Position numbers and translations under genes: made by a program. This document shows positions 42,501 to 54,500 of a DNA stretch of 64,000 nucleotides, in pieces (position 1 is the stretch's first letter; each line of letters starts with the position of its first letter). The notes below the pieces were generated by a model. The model ran no database searches. It was not told the DNA's origin and was given only the letters and a program-made list of their open reading frames with translations. Source of the stretch: Acanthaster planci (lineage: Eukaryota; Echinodermata; Asteroidea; Valvatida; Acanthasteridae); the NCBI RefSeq assembly GCF_001949145.1, contig NW_019091530.1:62001-126000 (forward strand). The letters run 5' to 3'.

Positions 42501-45500
42501 GGAATTAACAATTTGGTACTTACCAGGTGACCAGGGCTGATATAAGGAATTAACAATGTAGTACTTACCAGGTTACCAGGGCTGATATAAGTAATTAACA
42601 ATGTAGTACTTACCAGGTTACCAGGGCTGATATAAGGAATTAACAATTTGGTACTTACCAGGTTACCAGGGCTGATATAAGGAATTAACAATTTAGTACT
42701 TACCAGGTGACCAGGGCTGATATAAGGAATTAACAATGTAGTACTTACCAGGTGACCAGGGCTGATATAAGTAATTAACAGTATACATGTAGGACACCAC
42801 CAAGTTACCAGGGCTGATATTAGGAATTAACAATGTAGTACTTACCAGGTTACCAGGGCTGATATAAGGAATTAACAATTTAGTACTTACCAGGTTACCA
42901 GGGCTGATATAAGTAATTAACAATGTAGTATTTACCAGGTTACCAGGGCTGATATAAGTAATTAACAGTATACATGTAGGACACCACCAAGTTACCAGGG
43001 CTGATATAAGTAATTAACAGTATACATGTAGGACACCACCAAGTTACGGGTTCTGATATAAGAAATTTGCATTATGCTAAGTGGTTACCAGGCAAAGGCA
43101 ACATTTTAGAATGCATTCTGGGAAAATGTGCTAATCAGTGTTTATTTATAAAAATACCAACTAAGTCTACAGACGCTCATGGTTTTGAGGTAAAATATTA
43201 ATTTTTTGGGGAAAAAATGTTAACTTATTCAGTGGTCTTGCAAATCAATTTACTGATGTTGCTTATTAACTGTGAGCGACATAGACGAACCCTTCTGGAA
43301 ATTGAAGTTGACACCATCTTGTGCTAAATTGAAGATGAGCTAGGTACACATGTACCGCTATTACCAAAAAAAGGAAATATTTTTCTGTCTTTTATCCCAG
43401 CATGACACATGAATTAAAGCAAATTTCCTCATTTTAAAATTCAAACTTCTCATTTACATTTGCCATTACAAACTGAAAAGTTTGTGCAATATGGAAATTT
43501 GCTCTTTTTTCTGTATTACCTTTTTTATGTCTGAATAGAAGTCTTTTGGATGAAGGCTAGTAGAGTCTCTTCCCACAAACCGTTCATGTATAGTGTACCT
43601 AATGCATTTTTTGTTGTTGAGTGCAGAGAGTATTCATTTTGTTGGCTTATAATAGTAATGTTTATAGATACACCAGACTATGATAGATATCTTGGAAAAT
43701 TCTTGATGTTTACATTTCACAGATTTATGTCCACATAAGCTTGATCTCTCTCAGGCTTGGTTGATTGTCATAATTGCTTGTGTCTCGTACGTCATCACGA
43801 CATACATGTACATGTATGCTCTCATCAGCATAAAATACAGAAAGGTACCTGTACATCATGTACACTTAAATTATGTTTACAATGAACTTTAAAGAGTTGT
43901 CTGGTGTAGCACACTGAAATATTCAACTATTTGTAGGGAAGAATTAAAATCAATGTTTTCACTTCAGAAAATGAATAAATCTTGAATATCTTTATGCTAC
44001 TCTGATTCGGTTTGGTGTTATTATTCTTGTCACACTCAAGATTCATTTAAGAGAAATTTCTTGTCTGCACATTTCAGGTATTTGTTATTACTAGTTGACA
44101 TTTGCTTTGTATTGCAGGGAAGTATTTGTCTGTGTCAAGCACTGGAGACAACGATGTGTGCATAGTGCCTAGGAACCGGGCAGATCTTCCCTCGACTGTG
44201 TTCTGCCTCCGGCAATCAAAGGTTAGCAAGATAAATGATTCGTGTATTTTGGACTCACAAATTCATTCCATTGTCAGGCGGGGGCTTCAAGGGAACCTTG
44301 GTGTACGGTACCATCAAAAAGAAAAAACTGGGGTGTAGGAATTTTTGTGGATTCCTGATTCCAAGGATCATCAGTCAGCTGTCGTGCAGAAGGCAGATCT
44401 TTGCCGTGAACGATTCTGCAATTTAGATTTTGGAGCCCTTATTTTTTATTGGAGATCCCTTCCTGTCAAGATTGTTGCAGAGTGTTGGTCGTGGCATCTT
44501 AGAGCTCGGTGTCTGAATTCCAAATTTGAATCTCAGAATGTAGACCAGCAGAATTATGACAAAGTTAAATTAAAGTCCTTATCCTGCTGATTCTTACAGA
44601 GGTCTGCAGTGTATGACAGCCACAAAGGGTTTCATCATTCCTACTGAATTAAGAAAGCTCTGCCCCAAAGATGGCAGCTGTGTATAACATCCATTGACCT
44701 GTGTGTTTTGTTTCCTGTTGCGGTTGTAGTGTTTTGCCAACAAGTGGTTTGTATAAACTTGGCACGGCTGACAGAATGAGTCACAAAGATTAAAATAATA
44801 ATCCATGTAATGATCAATTTGCTATAAAATCAGTAGGCTGTGCAGAAGAAGCTATGATTCTTACCCCTTCAGTACTGAGTGTATCTGCTATAGAGTACCA
44901 AAGTGTGATGTCACTGTGACCCAGAACAAATGGAGTACGCGCGCGTGCTGGTTCGTGCACTGATTCTCGCTCTAATGCCTTTTACACACACAATTATGCG
45001 CCTGACATAGTCACTTTGGTACTCTTTAGATTGCACACAGAATATATCTTGTCCAAAAATACTTCTCCAGCCAAGATTGGAATGCACGGGTTTACAGCCA
45101 CCCACCCAAACAAAATGGCTGCCAATGTTGATAACGCAAAGAAAGGTCTTACGACAACTTCATGTGGATTTTGCCAATGGTAATGGTGAATCAACTTCAC
45201 CTTTCAGTGTGGTATTTCTAGAGAAAGAAATAAATGAAATGGGTACTTGCAGGTTTAATGATGATTGTCATAATGAACAAAGTGTGCATCTCCCCCCCTC
45301 ACCCCCATAGGAGGATACTTCTCATTGGAACAATAAGCAGGAACACGGCATGGGCATCGCCGAGATCAAGTATGGAGACTCTACAGTGATAATCCAACAC
45401 AAAGACACAGGTCTCTGGTTGTCCTATCTGGTGAGACACTTCTCTTGTTTATAGCTAACCTCTCCTCACCCTCGCCCCCAAAGTATAAGTTGATGCAGTC

Positions 45501-48500
45501 CTTAGATTGCAATGAAAGGGAAATATCAAAGATAAACACGCAGGCATGTTGTATCCAACTCATGCAATAAATCTGACAGTATCTATGAAGCTACTTTGTT
45601 TGAAATTGTAATGCAAAAATGAGAAAAGCCTGCCTGGTCTTCTAAATTGAAATGTTTAATTTTAAAAATACAGAAATATTAACATTTTCTGATTTGAGAA
45701 GAAACTCAGTTGTACAAGAACATTTACATGCATAGTAACGAGCCATGCAAATATTTTTGCTTGTACTCAGTATATTTATTTTGTGATTTTATTTTGATAG
45801 TATTGCATGTGTAGTTTCTATCCAGATGTACAGTTTTGTAAAAGAAAGAAAAGTAATCAGATGTGTGCTTGAAACACTTCAGAAAACATTTGATGGTAAT
45901 TCGTCACTTTTCAAAGCCGAAAACAAACTTCATCTTTTCAAAAGAGGAATTACAAAAAGATGTACTTCATAGGTTTGTGTCCTTCATCTGTCTGAAACCT
46001 TGTGCAGAAATTCTCCTGTCATCAAGTGGTAAGCTCTTGGAATGAGCTTTTGAACATCTGCTTATTCAGAACTGTTCACACTATTTTTAGTTGCCAGTTT
46101 GCCGATCATAACCTCTAGGTTATTTTCAGCCAGAAGGTCAAAGACTAAGGTCATCAAGGTCATGGACTGGACGAAGGCCTTTGTTTTCTCCCAAAAAGGG
46201 TGAAGGGATAGTGACAGCCCTCCTGTTATTTCCCCCTTTTTTTCCCTCTCTTACTTTGTATTCTTGCCATGCCGGGTGCAAATGATAATTTCCACTGTGG
46301 CATAGGCAAGCCAGAGCTAGTCACCAAATATGGCCCACGCCTGGGTTTTCCATCTGATATTAATCAGTGGCCCAGTCCTCTCTGGTGTCACACTGTGCAA
46401 AGACGGCTCAGTTGCCTGCAGCAAATGATCTCCCTCCTTGGCATTTGTTAGCATTGACTCATCCTCGTCACCGTTGCTCTTCGTGTCAGTCTTGATGCTC
46501 TCCGTGTGGTGTCGTTTATCTCCACCGACGGGAAGAGCACCGTGAGGTGAAAAAGCAGGAGGGATAAAGATGTGGCCTTGTGCGAGATGGACTGTTCACC
46601 CAGTGACCTCCACTGCAATATCCCTTACCAGGAGTCGATAAAGATTTGTGAATATTTCTGTATACCAGCACAGATCTGCCCAGCCGTCAGGTGGGATAGT
46701 TACTGGCCGTACTGTCGGTGGGGATTGGGCCCGATGAAATTTGGAGGACAGGCAGGGGTTATAAATGGTCCCCATCCTTGCCAAATAGTGCATTGTTCCT
46801 TTGACCTGTTTGGAGTTCGTTGAGGTGCATTACTCAGAAATTTATTTTAAGATGGTATTGAAACGACATGTCCAATATGCGTAAATATATTTGTGTTCAT
46901 GTTTATGCCCGTCGCTCAGCCTTATATGATGTGTACAACAAAAGGACATGCAGCTAAGGGCAGCAGCTAGGACTTTTTACTCTAGAAGTAAACAAAACAA
47001 GTAAATCTGAGCAGTGTGTGGGGTTGGTTGAATTAAATAATAGAGCACATCTTAAACTTCTTCCCTCAAATTATCATATTTTATTGATTTTGTACCCATT
47101 TTCATAATTGAATGTGAAATAGCAACCATACTAGCCGATGGTGCTTGAGTATTTTGGGGGCAAGGATCATGTGGAAAGTTTGTGCAGGAGGAGGGTAACT
47201 TCAAGGGATAGAATTCCATTATACCTGTATGGATCCCTTTTGATATCTCGTGCACAAACCCTATGAGACTGGTCAGAGCAATTCTGTTTTCTTGACTTAA
47301 GTGAATATCCTCAATATTTTCACAGTTAAATTAGACTTTTTAGAACATTTTATTGCTTTCAGATGGCTAAAGGGTCACTGCAGGGAAAAATTAGTGGCAT
47401 CCATATGCAGAATTTGTTCCAACTTAACCTTAAAAGTGTAGAATTAAGAAATTTGGCTGGTTGACATTGATGTGTACCAACCAAACCTAATGAGCCAACC
47501 TCATTGTCGAGTCTGATTTATCAGTTACATTTGTGGACAAAGTTGGCTTCAGTCATGACTAAGACATCTGAGACAGGAAAAAAATGTCAGTTTATCAAGG
47601 TTCTGGGATGAAATTGTAGAAAGTTAATTCACAGTCAATTCACATGTGCCTCTTTTTTCAAACTACCCTCCTCCCCCCACCGCCGCCCAGGGTAGGCTCA
47701 CAATTTCCTGCCAAAGCCGTCCAAGCTCGACATTTATCATAGTGATATCTTCAACAGGGCTACTGGTACTTGATGGGCAGCTGGCTGATGGCCCACCGTG
47801 TTGCCTGGATGGATTACATGTTGCCAGGGGCAACTGTTAATTTTACACCCAGCTCAAGAGATCTTTATTGGATGGCAAAATTGTTATTTTACATGTATAA
47901 AAAATGAAAAAAAGAAACAAATACAATCATACCAGTATCATGAAAGGCATATTTTAACTTGCTCCATTACTGAAATAGGCAATTTATAAAAGAAAAAAAA
48001 GAACTCTTCTGGAAAGCCCATGGAAAGAATTTCAAATAAGAAAATTGGTGGAGATATCCACACCTCCCTTTGTGCTTTGCGGTCGTCATCTGTTTTCACC
48101 GACTGTCTGCCATGATCGCACAAATTGTCAAGTACAGTGTGCCAGTTCCTTTGCTAGGAACAAACTATTGCAAAACTTAGTAATGTGTATTGTGGTATCG
48201 CACTGTAATTTTAACTATAAGCAAATACCTTGGGTTTTTAAATACATCACTTTTAACTCACCATGTCCACTTATGTTTGAATAAAGTAAGTGGTTGGAAG
48301 ATGTCAAACATCCAAATGTACATGTAATATCAGGCTAACGTTAATTAGTATTCATGTTGCTAATACTTTAGCATTGTACACGTGGAGCCCATTGCTTCTG
48401 AGCTCATGATTTTGTTAGGTTACATGCCACTGTACTGGTACATGTGCAGCTTCAAAAAAAAAAAAAAAGGAAGTGATGGCGAATTAGGCACACAGGTGCA

Positions 48501-51500
48501 TGCCAAGGATTTTAGATTGGGCTTTTGGCCTTTCACTGATGAAAAAATTGCATCTTGTGAAAAGTCAAGGATTCTAGCCAAAAAAATTCTATTGCACATC
48601 ACTTTGAATTAAAACTGGCAGTTCAAAAACTCTCCCCTCCCTAGAAAAGAAAAAGACACACCTTAACCCTGATAGAAGTGATTATTAAATGTGACATCGA
48701 ACGTCCAGACAGCTCGGGAAGTCTGGAAGACCTGGTAAAGTGAGGTAAATCTGCATCAAAAACAACACGTTCTTGAGCGCACCCCAGACGCCCATTACTG
48801 CCGTCCCATTTTGATAACTTCATCAAATGTCTTCTCCAGTTCCAAGACCAAGGGGCCATTCAGTCCACACATGAATGATTGCAAAAGCTGTCTACATACA
48901 TGTAGTTTACCCGCAGTGCGCTCCTCCGTTTATCTTGGTGGATTTGTCGGGGCATATTGGAGAGATCCTTCCCGAGAAGCTTAAATGCTTGAGGCAATCT
49001 ATGACTGGCTTATTTATTTTTCATCTCTTTACGTGCTCACTTGCATGTCAACTCCTTGGTGTGTGTCCCTCCAACATGAATGAAGTCATTAGATTAAATG
49101 GTTTTATTGAGTTCTGTGTCAGGATCATTAACCGTTTAGTAATCACAGGATTCAGTCCATTAAAATCATCAGGGCCCAATTTCATGAAATGGCTGAGCAG
49201 AAATTATTGCTTTGTGACCCAACCTAACAAAATGAGTCTTAAGCTGGCGTCGCCACTTTTAAGTTTAATGAAGGCCTTTATAAGATCTTTCCATGGCAGA
49301 ATAAGGAACAGGTTTCACGCACATAACGAACATTTTAATCTGGATGGCAAACTGAGTGATGTTTCCAAAAACAAAAGAGCCTAGGGCCCCAAAAGTCTGT
49401 GGTTTCTGGTCAGCGTGTGCGTCACTGTAGACCTACCGGTACATGTATGTGTTGGCAAAATAAAAACATTTTTATTTGGTATAATACGATTTCCAAAAAC
49501 TGCCAAACTCACTTGATCAACTGGAATCCTGCTGCTGCGTAATGTAAATGTGCTTTATGGCACCGATACATTTAGTCGGGCACTCTCTTTAAGATGACGT
49601 CATGACGTCATGTATTACATGTATACATTTACATCTGGGAACCAGATAAACATGGTGGTCTTATGTCAAGGGTACATCTACAAGCTGAAAATGCCTTTAA
49701 ACAGTAAATAGTGAGAGGGCCAGTTTATGTCAGTGTTGGAAGCAGCAGTACGTAAGCTATGGACACCATGTGTTTATGTACATCATTTCTAGGGGAAAAA
49801 AGTAGGGGCCAAAAAAAAAGTTGCATCACTGCACTACCGGAGAGTTTTTGGGGGGCTGAAATGAGTTCGCTTTTTCCAAATACGAACTGAAACAAAATTA
49901 TTAGGTAAAAAAGGCCCTAGGCTCATTTTATGGGATCTGGTCATATTTATGTGACAAGTACATGTAAAAGTAAGTTTGGAACCAGTCCCATGCTACATTC
50001 AGTGCGTGACACTTCAGCTGGTAACCTTCTTTTACTATGCAAATAGTTTCTTTTCTTAATGAATTTCTGCACTTAGCACCACTTTGAAATCAGCCCAAGT
50101 TGTAGAATTTGAGGTGCACAATTTGGGGTTTACTTGAAATCCTTAATGCACCTAATCAGGCAAAAATGCCTGTTCTGTCTGTATGTATAAACCTAAAGTA
50201 TAAAAACAAACTGCCAGCACTGTTCTTCAGATTCCATTCAGCCAGATGTGACTCAAAACATGTACTGACGCAGAAAATAATAAGTTTTTAAGAATGATGG
50301 CAATTATCCTTGTATCTTTATATTAATGTGCCCCACTTAAACTAACCAAGGCTGTATCATGATCTGATTTTTAATTTACAGTTGCAATTAATAGTTAGCT
50401 GTCATATGAGTCATGACGTGACCCTTCGTGACCCAGCACATGAGACTTTTGCTCTGCAGTATTTGTCCTCTGGTGAAGTTTCTAAACGAGGCAAGCCATT
50501 TGCTATCCCTTAACCTGTCTCTGTCCATCTGATTTGGGCCTGCCCTTCTTACACATGTATGTTCCTTCCAAAGTGTCTCAAATGATAAAATTTTAGTCAG
50601 GCTTATCCCCCTCTTTTGTTCAAAATTTGACCATGTAGCAATGAATCCGAAAGAGGTTCCCAAGAAATTCAAAAATTAAGGTGAGGGCGTGTGTATTTTT
50701 TCATCACCTCAATTTAAAATTTATCAGAGACAAGACACCATCCACTAGTTGGATGTGAATAGTTGAAGACTTACATGTTGATGACAGAAATGCCAGTTCC
50801 AGTGTTGCTGCTGTGCTGTTTTGTTGACAGCCATCTTTCTTTGCACTTTTCCTGGGAAGGGGGTGTTGACTGTCTACTCTCCATGCTTGCTAGTTACATG
50901 CCTACATGCAAAAAATGCAAGGTGTTTTATTGACAAGATTCAGAAGAAAAATTGCTTCCAGAAAGGGTTTTGCAGATGGTGTCTCAATGCTCAAGCCTGC
51001 CATGTTTGAAGTGTGGATTTTAACCATGTTAACTGCCTCGCTGTTGCTGCATGGTACCCTGTGCACTTCCACAGGTACTTGTACATGTCCGGTGCAGCGG
51101 GCATTGCATGGTATACTTCCTTGACTCAGTTGACGCTTGCTGTACAAAACATGCAAGTTGTATGGTCTTCTTATCCCTCGGTATAATTCATGTGAAAGGT
51201 GTTAATGTTGATAAACTAGACAGATATCTCTGCTACATGTACATGAAGGCTCCTCTCATAGTGAGAGATACCAATGCAATATGGGAGGGACCAAAATGTT
51301 TTTCCCAAGGAGTGAAGTTTGCATGAACCTTTCATTCAGTATGCAACAGAAATGCAATGTGGTAACTTGTCAATCATGGAATTTTCAAAAATGTAGTGAG
51401 TAACAGATTCACGTCATTATCATTGACAGAGAAGTTAAAAAAAAGTTTTGTCCCCCCCCAAATTACTTTCACTACAGAGGTTCATGTAGTCTTTTTATGG

Positions 51501-54500
51501 AGAGTTTATCCGGTCATTTAGCTTGAAGAAAAGCCTAACCTGAAGCATTTTGGACCTCATTGCCAACCATGTACCCAACATCAAAACGAAAGACAAATGA
51601 GACCAAAATGGTAACCCCTCTTTGCTCACGTGCTCGTTTTTGTGTACAAAGGTGTCATTCGTTGTGTGGACCTCTGCACAAAAGAAGTCCACATAATGCT
51701 GGGTACGATGGCGTTTTGTGGACTTGCACATGTCCACACAATGTTCTCCCCTCTCTGAAAAACAGTTTCAGAGGCATTTTGGGATCAAGGCTCTCTTGAC
51801 CCAATGAAGAGGAACAGTCCAGGAAATCATCATCAAAAATCCAGCTCGAAGGAGTTATCCTAGTGAGAGAAAAAGGAGTAGTTATCTTAAACACAATAGA
51901 ACAAAGGAATGTCCATACTTCATATGTAAAACAAGTATGGGTGTGTGTACGGTATGTCTGTGTTAAACATTAGAGGTACATGTACATGTAAATAACGTTG
52001 GCCATCAGAAATACTACATGGAATTTAATCCATTACACCCGACGTACACACAGTTTTAAGTAAGTTTTTTAATTAAACCTCCACGGGCAATAAAAAATTT
52101 TAAAAAAAAGTAAATATCTGAAAATCAGTTTCTCAAACACCATTGAAATGTTTCTCTCGGAAATTAATTCTACTCTATTTGCTGCAATTGGCAGGGGTAC
52201 AACTGCATCAACACTTTTTGCTGAAACAGAACTATCCACTTATATTTTGCGTTTTTGTTTAATCAGGCATAGAAATGGTTTCTGTACTTGTGCACTTTAT
52301 TGGTTTTGTCTATGGAGGTGTGAAATTGAACACGACATCTTTCAAATCTAAAATGGAATGCGACTGGCTCGCTTCCTATTCCCCCCCACCCGCCGACCCT
52401 GACTTGATTTTCTCAATCCTCTGGTTACCCTGAAGGAATTGAAAAGTAATTTTCAGAGAGATCCAGTGTGGCAGTCCACCATCAATAACATGATATAAAC
52501 CGGAAACTTCTAGAGATCAAATGCTCGACAGAGTAAGATCATTCAGTCACCCTGATCTATCACTCGTTGAGGCTGTTTTTAATCTTGATTTCTTGAAACG
52601 CGTTGCCATCATCATTACACATTCTATGCAGACAGTGGTGCATGAAATGTCCTCCTGAAAATACCAGTCTCTGCAAGATTAAATTTTCTCCATTAAATTT
52701 TCTCACACCCATCCCCACAAGCTGCCAGCACATGTATTGTGAATCTCTAATTTTTTTTTATACTTATTTGGAGGCCATCAGTGGTAAGTGCCAATTACCT
52801 TTCTAATTGGCACTAATGTTCCTGGAGCACCCCCGGGGAGCCTCCGTCTCCGGCACGCAGGATTTGCCGCAGATGAGTTCATGCATTTTGGCTTTGCCTT
52901 TGCAGAACAGATGTGGCTGGGAACATACACGCTAATTCCCTCATCTTCACTTGTCAACATGTCCTTGCGTGACTGTAGCCTTTCAAAGTTTGTCTTTGCT
53001 AAATATTGGGGAGTTTTCTTTCCGTGCCTGTCAGATTTGGTCGGATAGATTAATTCTGTTCTCAAGTGTTGCGTATTCAAGTTTACTCAATCACTCCACC
53101 TGACTCCACTTATGTTTAATACCCGTATGTCATAACAATGGAAATCTGCCTTGCTCTTATCCTTGGGTTTTACATCCATTTTGGGCACCTTCCCTTCTTT
53201 GGATGATCTTGGCATCTCTTCCTCTTTGTAAATGCTGGATCCACCACTGTTAACCCAATAAGTACATGTACAGTACATGTACCACTACTCACCTACACTG
53301 TATATAAAGGGTGCAGTAGGTGCTTTTTCATTAAAGTTAACATCAGAAATTGTTTACCTTGGAGAAATTCATCAAATGCAGTTTCCCTTGCCTGTCTGTA
53401 TCTTTCTTAATCATTGCTTCCACCTCTTTCCAAATTGTCCTCGACGACTTTTTCCTTGTGAACATAACTGCTCCTAAAATTGTAGAATATACCCCTTTGC
53501 CAAACATACGTGTGAGAGTAAATAAGCATTTTGTTTTCATGCATATAGATGCATATAGGTGCTTGTCCAAACATCAAGTGGTTTACTGTCGTTTCCATAC
53601 TTGCTGTAGTCTACTTTACACATGTATACCTCAGCCTACACCATCTTATCCCGACGGATGAACCGGGACTCTAATGATCCGTCATGTGCTTTTCCGATCT
53701 GCACAAACATCACCGCAGCACTTTGCACATAATTAAAAAGCCAGAGGAAATTGTAAGGTCTTGTTGGCTGGTATGAAGGAGGGACTGTGCAGGGAAGTGG
53801 GATTGATCCGTGTTGGGAGAGAGTTTGTTTATTTTTTACCGTGTAAGCAAATGGTGATGTTATTGGTGACGTGCGTAATGGCTCTCTCCAGCAGTGTGTT
53901 TGGAAAATTGCCTGTCGGATGAGGGCAATTTGCCATCAAGGGTCGTTCAGGGAACAGCAATACCCTCGCGAAGTCTTCCCCATAAGCATGGCCATATGCA
54001 CGCTCACTTGGGCACATACTTTGTTGAAAAACGACCTAGCCTTTTTGAAATACTTGATTGGCTCATCTCACGGAGCCATGACACCAAAAATGGTTCTCAG
54101 GAAAATTCATGGTTGCAGTAAAAATCAGTTGTAAACCAGTCACAAGTAATGTACTGTGCATACATGTATGTGTTTTGGATCTTAGCCCATTTTTGCTTAG
54201 TTCCAGTAGATATTTCAAATAGCTTACCAGATTGTTGTACTTCTCGAAATTGGCCTAGTATTTTGTCAATCGCACATGCTTCCCATTCACATAAATGCAT
54301 ACACATTCCAATTTTTGTGCTTAAAAAGGTGGAAATTTGTCACCACGGATTGCACTCTAGTTGTGTCCACATTCAGTCACTGGAACTTGCACTGTGCCCT
54401 CTTTCATTTTCTCATAAACTCAACTAGTTAAATGAAATGTGGATTCCCGTGAGTCACCATGACAACAATATGGTCGATTCACAATAGGGCTGCTTCCAAG

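Noticed and set aside
42233-42736. 167-codon minus-strand ORF with a perfect 15-residue repeat
   Set aside because: It is the 45-bp minisatellite read in frame; a multiple-of-three unit without stops gives this automatically. It also overlaps exon 10 in antisense.
42391-43080. CRISPR-like array
   Set aside because: The repeats are adjacent with no unique spacers, and this is an animal intron.
48875-49384. 169-codon plus-strand ORF in intron 12
   Set aside because: No motif; it runs through the GGGCCCA dispersed repeat, so the frame is not that of a protein.
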